From: SAR92 bacterium MED-G29
GTDB taxonomy: Bacteria; Pseudomonadota; Gammaproteobacteria; Pseudomonadales; Porticoccaceae
Assembly: GCA_002457245.1 (NCBI GenBank)
Contig: NTJY01000006.1
Span: forward strand, 1-38,034
Length of the DNA stretch: 38,034 nucleotides
Reading direction: 5' to 3'
Of this stretch, positions 28,425 through 36,080 are shown piece by piece (the first letter of the stretch is position 1; every line of letters starts with the position of its first letter). A model generated the notes under the pieces. The model made no database searches and was not told the origin of the DNA. It was given only the letters and a program-made list of their open reading frames with translations. The translations under genes were made by a program, and so were the position numbers.

Positions 28425-29144
28425 TTATTGTGCGAGAGCCATCTGCTGCACTCTCACTAAATCTTCAATACCACGCTTTGCTAACTCAAGCATCTGGGCT
28501 AACTCGGCGGGGCTAAAAGGAGCCGCTTCCGCCGTACCTTGAACCTCAATAAAGCCACCTTCACTGCTCATCACAATATTCATATCGGTCTGGGCATTAG
28601 AATCCTCTACGTAGTCAAGATCCAAAACTGGCATCCCTCTGTAGATTCCAACTGAGACTGAAGCAATCATTCCTATCAACGGGTCACCTTTGATAGCTTT
28701 AGATCTCTGTAAGTATCTAATAGCATCTACTAGGGCAACACAGGCCCCTGTAATAGAAGCTGTTCTTGTTCCCCCATCAGCCTGAATCACATCACAGTCT
28801 ATGTTAATAGTATGCTCACCTAACTCTTTTAGATCGACAGCTGCTCGTAAAGAGCGACCGATGAGCCTTTGAATTTCTTGTGTTCGCCCGCTCTGCTTGC
28901 CACGTGCAGCCTCTCTACCCATACGACTATTCGTAGATCGTGGCAACATTCCATATTCAGCGGTAATCCACCCTTCTCCCTTTCCTCTGAGAAACCGAGG
29001 AACTCCACTCTCCACGCTAGCTGTGCAAATAACCTTGGTATTACCAAATTCAACTAAAACTGAACCTTCTGCATGACAAGTAAATTCGCGAGTAATCTTA
29101 ACTTGACGTAACTGTTCAGGCCGACGGCCGCTGGGTCTTGACAT
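28425..29144 (-). CDS. rph: RNase PH
   Basis: Phosphorolytic 3'-5' exoribonuclease that trims tRNA precursors. From the ATG at 29144 the protein has 239 residues (238 in E. coli), beginning [20 protein letters not shown], with [20 protein letters not shown], the [13 protein letters not shown] segment, [19 protein letters not shown] and a C-terminal [16 protein letters not shown] lies about 9 nt before the ATG; the open frame beyond it (to 29174) has no family match. It is cotranscribed with pyrE and diverges from yicC. Confidence 0.97.
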   Translation of the reverse strand: MSRPSGRRPEQLRQVKITREFTCHAEGSVLVEFGNTKVICTASVESGVPRFLRGKGEGWITAEYGMLPRSTNSRMGREAARGKQSGRTQEIQRLIGRSLRAAVDLKELGEHTINIDCDVIQADGGTRTASITGACVALVDAIRYLQRSKAIKGDPLIGMIASVSVGIYRGMPVLDLDYVEDSNAQTDMNIVMSSEGGFIEVQGTAEAAPFSPAELAQMLELAKRGIEDLVRVQQMALAQ

Positions 29145-29221
29145 AAGTTGATTTCCTAAAATTAAATTGATCATTATTTTGCCTCAGAAGTGTAGCAAAT
29201 CTAACACCCTAATGGCCGCCT

Positions 29222-29251
29222 TTGTTAACATGTCGAAATCAGAACTATTTA
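29222..29251 (+). promoter_or_regulatory. Possible yicC promoter
   Basis: TTGTTA (29222-29227) and TATTTA (29246-29251) are 18 bp apart, 13 bp before the yicC ATG. Both are imperfect matches. Confidence 0.3.
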
Positions 29252-29264
29252 AGTTGGACTCAAA

Positions 29265-30128
29265 ATGCCTCGAAGTATGACTTCATTTGCCCGCAGCACT
29301 GCTCATCATGAGTGGGGATCAATAACCTGTGAGATTCGTTCTGTTAATCATCGTTTCCTAGAAGTTAATTTTAGATTACCTGAAACTCTTCGGGAATTAG
29401 AAATGGTTTTAAGAGAAAAAGCTCGAAAGAAACTTGGTAGAGGCAAGATAGATTGCTCCTTTCAATTAACATTTAACAACAATGACTCTGAAGTCAATGC
29501 TGATCTTGGCCTTGCGAAAAAATATATCGACATTGCCCAAAAAATCGCAACTGAAATAGATCAACCTGGCCTTATACCTCCGTTGGAAGTCATGAAATGG
29601 CCTGGCATTTTAAAAAATGAGAATATTGACATTGAACATCTTAAAAGTGCAGCTAATGATATTTTTATTGAAGCATCCGATGATCTCATTAGAGGCCGCG
29701 AACGAGAGGGTGAAAAGTTATCCGAAATGATCGAACAGCGATTAATTGGAATTAGCGCGCAAACAACAGTAATAAGAGAAAATTTACCAGGGATTCTCGC
29801 TAATCAACGTCATCGTCTCAATGAAAAAATGTCCGATTTTGTCCCACAACTTGATACTGATAGGCTAGAACAGGAAATGGTAATTATTGCCAATCGTTCA
29901 GATGTTGCTGAAGAACTTGATCGATTGGAAGCCCACCTAATAGAAATTCGTCGGGTTCTTAAAAAACAAGATTCTATTGGTCGTCGCTTAGATTTTCTTA
30001 TGCAGGAGCTTAACCGTGAGGCCAATACTCTTGGATCAAAATCTATCGCCGGCGTCACAACAAACGCCTCTGTTGAGCTTAAAGTTCTTATTGAGCAGAT
30101 GCGTGAACAGATCCAGAATATCGAATAG
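29265..30128 (+). CDS. yicC: YicC-family endoribonuclease
   Basis: The 287 residues match the YicC family: MPRSMTSFARS at the N-terminus, EIRSVNHRFLEVNFRLPE, a central helical part, and the highly conserved C-terminus (DVAEELDRLEAHL, GRRLDFLMQELNREANTLGS, then KS and VELKVLIEQMREQIQNIE). Family members have been reported as Mn-dependent endoribonucleases. It diverges from rph and precedes gmk, as in Pseudomonas and E. coli. Confidence 0.95.
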   Translation: MPRSMTSFARSTAHHEWGSITCEIRSVNHRFLEVNFRLPETLRELEMVLREKARKKLGRGKIDCSFQLTFNNNDSEVNADLGLAKKYIDIAQKIATEIDQPGLIPPLEVMKWPGILKNENIDIEHLKSAANDIFIEASDDLIRGREREGEKLSEMIEQRLIGISAQTTVIRENLPGILANQRHRLNEKMSDFVPQLDTDRLEQEMVIIANRSDVAEELDRLEAHLIEIRRVLKKQDSIGRRLDFLMQELNREANTLGSKSIAGVTTNASVELKVLIEQMREQIQNIE

Positions 30129-30147
30129 CAAAAGTTTTCATCAGCTC

Positions 30148-30393
30148 CTAATTTAGGATCGCCTTCTCCAAATACCCATGATCAACCATGCATTCTGAAT
30201 ATGTAATCATATTAGAATCACTTACAACAATGTCACTCGGACTTGGCAGTCGATTGGCGATATCTGAGCAAAACTGGTTTAAGTAGGAAGCCTCTTCTTC
30301 AGTTTCCATCGGCTCAAGAGCGCATCCAATATTGAATAAAGAGACTACTACGAAGATTTTTGGTATTGAAATTTTTAATTTTAACTTGGCCAA
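30148..30393 (-). CDS. Candidate small lipoprotein, unknown function
   Basis: An 81-residue frame with a lipoprotein-like N-terminus: a lysine-rich start (MAKLKLKIS), a hydrophobic stretch IFVVVSLF and a cysteine at 24 (FNIGC). The residue at -3 is N rather than the usual L/V/I, so the lipobox is imperfect. The mature part is short and acidic (METEEEAS), with two further cysteines (C42, C68) that could pair. The start would be TTG at 30393 with a poor Shine-Dalgarno; there is no ATG. It faces yicC, 19 bp away. I recognise no family. It could be a chance frame, but the signal-like profile argues for a real gene. Confidence 0.45.
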   Translation of the reverse strand: MAKLKLKISIPKIFVVVSLFNIGCALEPMETEEEASYLNQFCSDIANRLPSPSDIVVSDSNMITYSECMVDHGYLEKAILN

Positions 30394-30403
30394 AATAAGT
30401 GTT

Positions 30404-30520
30404 CTACTCTTTTTGTATTAAATTAGACAAATCTTTAAAAGCCTGCTTTCCATCTGCCTCCGCAACAACTTTCTCGTTACTATCTTTAATTAAATTACCG
30501 CTTAAAATAACTATCTTCAT
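30404..30520 (-). CDS. Possible 38-residue leader ORF before the small lipoprotein
   Basis: ATG at 30520 opens a short frame (MKIVILSGNLIKDSNEKVVA, ending LSNLIQKE) that stops 10 bp before the lipoprotein TTG. Charged residues make it look protein-like, and translational coupling to the next frame is possible. It has no evident Shine-Dalgarno. The frame continues open to 30640, but that longer version would overlap the gmk start on the other strand and is unlikely. Confidence 0.25.
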   Translation of the reverse strand: MKIVILSGNLIKDSNEKVVAEADGKQAFKDLSNLIQKE

Positions 30521-30631
30521 AGGATCGAAGCAGTGCTGAATTTTTAGTACACTATGGGGAGTGAAGAATATTTTGTAAATGCTCCACGGAAAAAAAATCA
30601 TCTCAGCTAAAGAAATTTCGGTTGCAACTTT

Positions 30632-31240
30632 ATGCCACAAGGTACTCTATTCATTCTCTCAGCGCCCTCTGGGGCGGGTAAAACCAGCCTAGTAGCCGAA
30701 CTTTTGAGTCGGAATACAAATATAAAGGCATCAATTTCTCATACTACTCGTCCTCGTCGCCACGGAGAGGAAAATGCGGTCAATTACCATTTTATTGACA
30801 AGGCGAAGTTTTTAAAGATGATCGATGAAAAGATATTTTTAGAACATGCCCTTGTATTCGGCCACTACTACGGCACCTCTGAAACTTGGGTGATCGAAAC
30901 GTTGGCTCAGGGAGTGGACGTTATCTTAGAAATAGACTGGCAGGGTGCAGAGCAGGCCAGAGCAAAATTCCCCAACAACAAAAGTATCTTTATTCTGCCA
31001 CCCTCAATTCAAGCTCTGGAGGATAGATTAAATAGCCGTGGCCAGGACGATCCCAGCGTGATAGCAAAACGAGTCTCAGCTGCAAGGCAAGAGATGGCTC
31101 ACTACTCAGAGGCTGACTACGTTATAGTTAATGACGACTTCAAAGTTGCACTAAACAATTTAGAATCAATTATTAAAAAACAACATTCCTCTAATGTTAC
31201 AAGTTTTGATGGGGCGCTTATTAAAAAACTATTGTCTTAA
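30632..31240 (+). CDS. gmk: Guanylate kinase
   Basis: Phosphorylates GMP to GDP. The 202 residues show the P-loop SAPSGAGKTSL (about 9-19), the GMP-binding SHTTRPRRHGEENAVNYHFI, EIDWQGAEQARAKFP and a C-terminal SRGQDDPSVIAKRV. The Shine-Dalgarno before the ATG is poor. It heads gmk-rpoZ-spoT, which groups guanine nucleotide supply, the polymerase omega subunit and (p)ppGpp metabolism. Confidence 0.97.
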   Translation: MPQGTLFILSAPSGAGKTSLVAELLSRNTNIKASISHTTRPRRHGEENAVNYHFIDKAKFLKMIDEKIFLEHALVFGHYYGTSETWVIETLAQGVDVILEIDWQGAEQARAKFPNNKSIFILPPSIQALEDRLNSRGQDDPSVIAKRVSAARQEMAHYSEADYVIVNDDFKVALNNLESIIKKQHSSNVTSFDGALIKKLLS

Positions 31241-31286
31241 AGAGTTTGTGATTGATAATTTAAACCCGCTTAGTTTTACACAAAGA

Positions 31287-31315
31287 TTGTTGTTAATCCG
31301 GGATTTAGGTAAACT
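31287..31315 (+). promoter_or_regulatory. Candidate rpoZ-spoT promoter
   Basis: TTGTTG (31287-31292) and TAAACT (31310-31315) are 17 bp apart, followed by a GC-rich stretch (GTGCGGCCGCC). It would give a leader of about 72 nt before rpoZ. Confidence 0.5.
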
Positions 31316-31393
31316 GTGCGGCCGCCTAGAGGTAAGGGCGCGAGCTCAGAAAGATGGTTGACTAAACTTTAAATTATCAGGGTCGTATTTAAA

Positions 31394-31702
31394 ATGGCAA
31401 GAATTACTGTAGAAGATTGCTTGGAACATGTCGATAACCGCTTTGAGTTAGTGATGGTTGGATCGAAACGTGCTCGTCAGATAGCTGTTGAAGGCCGGCC
31501 GGCTCTTGTTGATGAGGAAAATGACAAGCCTACTGTTGTAGCTTTGCGAGAAATTGAACAAGGTCTCGTAACGGCGGATATCCTAATTGAAGTTCCACAA
31601 GATTATGAAATTATTGAATCCACAGAGGATTCCGAAAATACAGAGACCGCGGAATCTTCAGAGAATCCAGATCCTTCTCCAGTTTCAACTGAACAGGACT
31701 GA
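31394..31702 (+). CDS. rpoZ: RNA polymerase omega subunit
   Basis: Binds the beta' subunit, aids polymerase assembly and forms part of the (p)ppGpp site. The first 70 residues are classical omega ([54 protein letters not shown]). The protein is 102 residues, longer than the 91 of E. coli, because of a C-terminal acidic and Ser/Thr-rich tail ([20 protein letters not shown] onward) that looks disordered. spoT starts 23 bp after the stop. Confidence 0.96.
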   Translation: MARITVEDCLEHVDNRFELVMVGSKRARQIAVEGRPALVDEENDKPTVVALREIEQGLVTADILIEVPQDYEIIESTEDSENTETAESSENPDPSPVSTEQD

Positions 31703-31725
31703 TTTTCAGGGGGGAGGTGTAGAAG

Positions 31726-33840
31726 TTGCTTCAAGGACTTACTGATAAGCTAACTCTATACCTCGACCCAAAGGAAGTAGATCGCATCGAGCGAGCCTAC
31801 CACTTCTCCGAAAAATGTCACTTGGGTCAAATGCGACAAAGTGGCGATCCCTACATAACCCATCCCCTTGCCGTGGCAAATATTCTTGCAGATATGAGAA
31901 TGGATCACGAAAGTCTCATGGCCGCTCTTTTGCATGACGTCATCGAGGACACCGGTGTCACCAAAGGTCAGATAAGTCGCCGATTTGGTCGCACTGTTGC
32001 CGATCTGGTAGATGGGGTCAGCAAACTCGGTGAGGTGGCTTCTGCGTCTCGGGCAGAGCAGCAGGCTGAAAGCTTCCAAAAAATGACTTTAGCCATGTCC
32101 CGAGATATCAGAGTTATGTTGGTAAAATTAGCTGACCGACTCCACAATATGCGCACGCTGGGAGTGCTCTCTCCTGAAAAAAAAAGACGTATCGCACGTG
32201 AAACAATCGATATCTATGCACCAATCGCTCAACGCTTGGGCATTAATGATGTTCGACTGGAATTTGAAGATCTTGGCTTCGCAGCAATGTACCCTCTCAG
32301 ACACAGGCGGCTTAGAGAGGCGCTAAAAGCATCTCGTAAAAATCGTAAAGAAGTTGTGTCTGAAATTCATCAATCAATCGAAATGCGTCTCGACAAAGAA
32401 ATGGTTAAAGTGAAGGTAAAGGGGCGAGAGAAACATCTTTGGAGTATCTATCTCAAGATGCGTGAAAAGAAAAAATCTTTTCGCGACATTATGGATGTTT
32501 TTGCATTTCGTTTAATTGTTGATAATGTTGATGATTGTTACCGAGCTCTTGGAATCATTCATAATATTTATAAACCTGTCCCAGGAGAGTTTAAAGATTA
32601 CATAGCAATCCCAAAAGCTAATGGATATCAATCTTTGCACACTGTCTTAGTAGGAATGCATGGAGTCATTATTGAGGTCCAAATCCGAACAACAGAAATG
32701 GAGGCAATGGCTAATTTCGGAATCGCGGCGCACTGGGAATATAAGACAGGAAATTCAAACATCGCAACAAGTCAAAAGAAGGCAGCCAGATGGATTCAGG
32801 GTCTCCTTGAGATGCAGCAACAAGCTGGAAACTCCCTAGAATTTTTAGAACACGTCAAGGCAGACTTATTTCCTGATGAAGTGTATGTCTTTACGCCGAA
32901 AGGCCAAATTGTGGAGCTTCCATTGGGTGCTACTCCGATTGATTTTGCTTACTCTGTGCACACAGGATTGGGCAATCGCTGTATAGCTTGTCATGTGGAT
33001 GGAGAGCTAACGCCACTATCAGAACCTTTAAAAAGTGGTCAAAAAGTCGAAATTGTTAGTGCCGCCGGCGCGCAGCCAAATCCTAATTGGCTTAACTTTG
33101 TCGTCACTGCAAAAGCTCGAAGTGCAATCAGGCATTTCTTGAAAAATCAACAACATGATGAGTCGGTAGATCTCGGGAAGAGACTTCTTGATCAAGCGCT
33201 TTCAAACTTAGGAACTAGCTATAACAAATTGAAGAAATCTCAAATAAAAATGCTCCTAAAAGAGACCGGTGCTCCTACGTTTGAATTTGTACTTCAACAG
33301 ATAGGTTTGGGAAATCGAGTGCCTTTTGCGGTGGCTAATCTCATGGTGCCCGTCAATAAAAGGAAGATTGTGGAAGACAAAAAGAATTCAAATCTTCCAG
33401 TTGTGATTGACGCATCGGAGGGCCTGTTGGTTCAATACGGGCGATGCTGTCATCCCATTCCTGGAGATCCTATACTCGGACATTTATCTCCTGGAAAAGG
33501 ACTAGTAATCCATCATGAGTCTTGTCGTAATCTAAAAGAAATCCGTCGATTCCCAGAGAAGTGTATGCCGCTGGTATGGTCCTCAGTCGTGGAGGGAGAA
33601 TTTGCTGTAGAATTAAAAGTTGAAGTCACTCCCGAGAGAGGATTTATCGCAGCTTTAGCTGCAAGAATGACAGAAGAAGATGCTACGATCGAGCATATCA
33701 GCGTAGACGAGAGAGACGCTTTGACAAGCATTGTGGATGTCGTGCTTACTGTCAAAGATCGAATTCATCTTGCAGATATCATGCGTCGTGCGCGCAGTCT
33801 TAAACCAGTACGCAAAGTATACCGCGTTAAAAATAAATGA
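31726..33840 (+). CDS. spoT: Bifunctional (p)ppGpp synthetase/hydrolase
   Basis: Makes and degrades the stringent-response alarmone. The 704 residues show, in order: an HD hydrolase domain (DPYITHPLAVA, ALLHDVIEDTGVT, KLADRLHNMRTLG), a synthetase domain (LWSIYLKMREKKKSFRDIMD, FAFRLIVDNVDDCYRALG, IPKANGYQSLHTVLVG), TGS (DEVYVFTPKGQIVELPLGAT), and C-terminal helical, zinc-finger-like (YGRCCHPIPGDPI) and ACT regions. An intact HD site makes it SpoT, not RelA. The start is TTG at 31726 with GGGGAGG 8 nt upstream; no better start exists because a stop lies between. Confidence 0.97.
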   Translation: MLQGLTDKLTLYLDPKEVDRIERAYHFSEKCHLGQMRQSGDPYITHPLAVANILADMRMDHESLMAALLHDVIEDTGVTKGQISRRFGRTVADLVDGVSKLGEVASASRAEQQAESFQKMTLAMSRDIRVMLVKLADRLHNMRTLGVLSPEKKRRIARETIDIYAPIAQRLGINDVRLEFEDLGFAAMYPLRHRRLREALKASRKNRKEVVSEIHQSIEMRLDKEMVKVKVKGREKHLWSIYLKMREKKKSFRDIMDVFAFRLIVDNVDDCYRALGIIHNIYKPVPGEFKDYIAIPKANGYQSLHTVLVGMHGVIIEVQIRTTEMEAMANFGIAAHWEYKTGNSNIATSQKKAARWIQGLLEMQQQAGNSLEFLEHVKADLFPDEVYVFTPKGQIVELPLGATPIDFAYSVHTGLGNRCIACHVDGELTPLSEPLKSGQKVEIVSAAGAQPNPNWLNFVVTAKARSAIRHFLKNQQHDESVDLGKRLLDQALSNLGTSYNKLKKSQIKMLLKETGAPTFEFVLQQIGLGNRVPFAVANLMVPVNKRKIVEDKKNSNLPVVIDASEGLLVQYGRCCHPIPGDPILGHLSPGKGLVIHHESCRNLKEIRRFPEKCMPLVWSSVVEGEFAVELKVEVTPERGFIAALAARMTEEDATIEHISVDERDALTSIVDVVLTVKDRIHLADIMRRARSLKPVRKVYRVKNK

Positions 33841-33864
33841 TGCTCGCTATAACAGGAGACAACT

Positions 33865-34248
33865 ATGGCCAACAAAGCAATTATCCAAACCGACCAAGCT
33901 CCGGGAGCTATTGGTACCTATTCGCAAGCAATTAAAATCAATAATACCGTCTACCTTTCTGGTCAGATCCCATTGGATCCAGAAAAAATGACTCTTGTTA
34001 GTGAAAATATTGATGATCAAATCAATCAAGTTTTTCTCAACTTACGAGCGGTTTGCGAGGCAGCTGGTGGAGATTTAAGTAATATTGTAAAGCTTAATAT
34101 CTTTCTAACAGACTTGGATCATTTCTCAATCGTCAATGAAATTATGAGTCAATATTTTACTGCGCCATATCCGGCAAGAGCCGCAATCGGGGTTAAGTCT
34201 TTACCCAAAGGATCTAAGGTGGAAATGGACGGCGTCGTCGTCATTTAG
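33865..34248 (+). CDS. ridA: RidA-family enamine/imine deaminase
   Basis: Hydrolyses reactive enamines/imines made by PLP enzymes such as threonine dehydratase, protecting IlvE and other PLP enzymes. The 127 residues match Rid[35 protein letters not shown] and the catalytic arginine in [27 protein letters not shown] precedes the ATG. It follows spoT by 24 bp, as in Pseudomonas, and its end overlaps the convergent epimerase gene by 8 bp. Confidence 0.95.
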   Translation: MANKAIIQTDQAPGAIGTYSQAIKINNTVYLSGQIPLDPEKMTLVSENIDDQINQVFLNLRAVCEAAGGDLSNIVKLNIFLTDLDHFSIVNEIMSQYFTAPYPARAAIGVKSLPKGSKVEMDGVVVI

Positions 34249-35107
34249 GGCTGTTTTTAATGATATCTGCAATTAGTGATTTATAGCCCTCTCTAAATGT
34301 TGGAAATTTAAAGACATACCCACTATCTAGTAATCGCTTATTGCTCAATCGTCTCCGAATAGGGCCGCCGCTTGGCTGCTCAGTCAGTGTAATTTTTAGC
34401 TGGGCTGAAATCCATTTGCGCAGCTCATGTTGCGTCACTGGTTCACAATCGGTAGCTATATAAATGCTCTCCAAAGAAAATCCTGAGGCATGACGCTCGA
34501 TCAAATGCTTAAGTGTTCCAACACAATCATCAAAATGGATGCGATTACTCCATTGCAGCGGAAGTTTTGGCCTTCCAACTCCTTTTAACACACTTTTAAG
34601 AATCCCTTTCCTTGTATTACCATAAATTCCCGAGAATCTAACAACACAAGTATCACACGGCAAATCACTTATAATCTGCTCGGCTTTTAGTAGCGCATTA
34701 CCAGAAAACGTATTAGGGTCAGTTGGTGAATCCTCATCGACCCACTTATGATTCTCACCGCACACTCCCGTGCTAGAAACCCAAATTACCAACCTAGGCA
34801 TTTTAGGTGTTATCTTTAAGACTTCAGCTAAAGAACTAGCCGTATCAATATATGCTCTTCTATAGCCTAATTCAGTAAACTCATCTGGAGTCAAAGTAGC
34901 AACAATAACGTCAAACTCTTGGTTCAGTATGGATAGTATTTGTGGCCTATCCGTCAAGTTGGCTTGGAGAGGGATAATTGGGCCACTAATTTTTTTTATA
35001 TCTCGCCTCAAACCAAAACATTCGTGCTGCAAAGCAAGATTTTCGCCTAGCCGTTGGCCAATATCTCCACACCCTGCTAATAATATTTTCAATTGTTTCC
35101 CCGGCAT
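34241..35107 (-). CDS. NAD(P)-dependent epimerase/dehydratase-like protein (YeeZ type)
   Basis: A 288-residue protein of the extended SDR fold. The N-terminus has the Rossmann motif [13 protein letters not shown], and later [27 protein letters not shown] and [15 protein letters not shown]. It resembles YeeZ/NAD-dependent epimerase-like proteins of gammaproteobacteria, whose substrate is unknown. The catalytic tyrosine of classical SDRs (YxxxK) is not obvious; the expected SSTxxY position reads SSTGVCGE, so it may not be a typical epimerase. It diverges from oxyR across 46 bp and overlaps ridA at the stop codons. Confidence 0.8.
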   Translation of the reverse strand: MPGKQLKILLAGCGDIGQRLGENLALQHECFGLRRDIKKISGPIIPLQANLTDRPQILSILNQEFDVIVATLTPDEFTELGYRRAYIDTASSLAEVLKITPKMPRLVIWVSSTGVCGENHKWVDEDSPTDPNTFSGNALLKAEQIISDLPCDTCVVRFSGIYGNTRKGILKSVLKGVGRPKLPLQWSNRIHFDDCVGTLKHLIERHASGFSLESIYIATDCEPVTQHELRKWISAQLKITLTEQPSGGPIRRRLSNKRLLDSGYVFKFPTFREGYKSLIADIIKNSPK

Positions 35108-35109
35108 CG

Positions 35110-35124
35110 ATAAAAATTAGCTAT
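35110..35124 (+). promoter_or_regulatory. Possible OxyR half-site in the oxyR promoter
   Basis: ATAAAAATTAGCTAT matches the half-site pattern ATAGnTnnnAnCTAT at 8 of 9 or so informative positions in its 3' part (A-n-CTAT exact, ATA exact). It overlaps a TATGAT -10-like element at 35122-35127. The second half-site expected 7 nt away is not convincing, so autoregulation is only suggested. Confidence 0.25.
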
Positions 35125-35153
35125 GATATGTAGCTTTATATAAGGACGTCTCC

Positions 35154-36080
35154 ATGACTCTTACAGAACTCCGTTACGTTGTGACCCTAGCTCAGTGTCA
35201 ACACTTTGGCCAAGCAGCAGAAGTATGCAATGTAAGCCAACCAACCCTGAGTATAGCGGTTAAGAAGTTAGAAAGTGAACTTGGTGTCGATCTTTTTGAA
35301 CGATCAAAAAACAATGTTCGTGCAACTCCCGTGGGAGAACAAGTAATCCGTCAGTCGCAGCGAGTTTTAGAAGAAGCTTCTTCAATAAAGGACATTGCGA
35401 AGTTAGGAATGAATCAACTTAACACTCCTCTTCACATAGGAGCTATCTTTACCATCGGACCTTATCTTTTCCCTCACTTTATTAAACCTTTGCAAAAAAG
35501 TGCGCCTGACATGCATCTAGTTATCGAGGAGGGATATACCAGTGGACTGAGAAAGCGACTTCGTAATGGGGAAGTTGACGTGATATTAGTATCCTTACCT
35601 TTTACCGAGCCAGATGTGGTAGTACAACCTCTCTACGAGGAGGAGTTTGTCGTTCTGCTGCCAAAAGGTCACTCGTTGTCCAAGAACCATGCCGTTGCTA
35701 GCCATGACTTAGACAATGAAAATGTTCTGTTGATGGGGGAGGGCCACTGTTTTAGAGATCAAGTTTTTCAAATATTACCTAATATAAACAAAAACAAAAG
35801 TGAAAGTGCATTAATCCGAACAATGACAGAGGGCAGCTCATTAGAGACTCTTTGCCATATGGTATCTTCAGGCTTAGGTATAACGGTACTACCTAAATCT
35901 GCTGCTGTTGGGGCTATTGAGCGATCAAATGAGCTCGTAATAAAACCTTTTCATGACTTCACACCAACACGCACCACCGCCATGGCATGGCGAGCAAGCT
36001 TTCCGCGCCACAAAGCAATAGATACTTTGCGTCAAGCCATCAATATAAGTAAGTTACCCGGAATTTCAGGGAATAAATGA
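35154..36080 (+). CDS. oxyR: LysR-family hydrogen peroxide regulator OxyR
   Basis: Peroxide sensor and activator of catalase and peroxidase genes. The 308 residues have an N-terminal LysR HTH (MTLTELRYVVTLAQCQHFGQ, SQPTLSIAVKKLE) and the OxyR regulatory domain with the peroxidatic C199 in GEGHCFRDQ and SSLETLCHMVSSGLGITVLP. Numbering is identical to E. coli, but residue 208, the resolving cysteine, is leucine (codon TTA in CAAATATTACCT). C234 and the N-terminal C15 and C25 are other cysteines. AAGGA lies 7 nt before the ATG; recG overlaps its stop by 4 bp. Confidence 0.93.
   Translation: MTLTELRYVVTLAQCQHFGQAAEVCNVSQPTLSIAVKKLESELGVDLFERSKNNVRATPVGEQVIRQSQRVLEEASSIKDIAKLGMNQLNTPLHIGAIFTIGPYLFPHFIKPLQKSAPDMHLVIEEGYTSGLRKRLRNGEVDVILVSLPFTEPDVVVQPLYEEEFVVLLPKGHSLSKNHAVASHDLDNENVLLMGEGHCFRDQVFQILPNINKNKSESALIRTMTEGSSLETLCHMVSSGLGITVLPKSAAVGAIERSNELVIKPFHDFTPTRTTAMAWRASFPRHKAIDTLRQAINISKLPGISGNK

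Noticed and set aside
30521..30640. Extension of the 38-residue frame to a 78-residue protein starting at 30640
   Set aside because: It would overlap the gmk start codon on the other strand and lacks a ribosome site; only the shorter ATG frame is worth keeping, and at low confidence.
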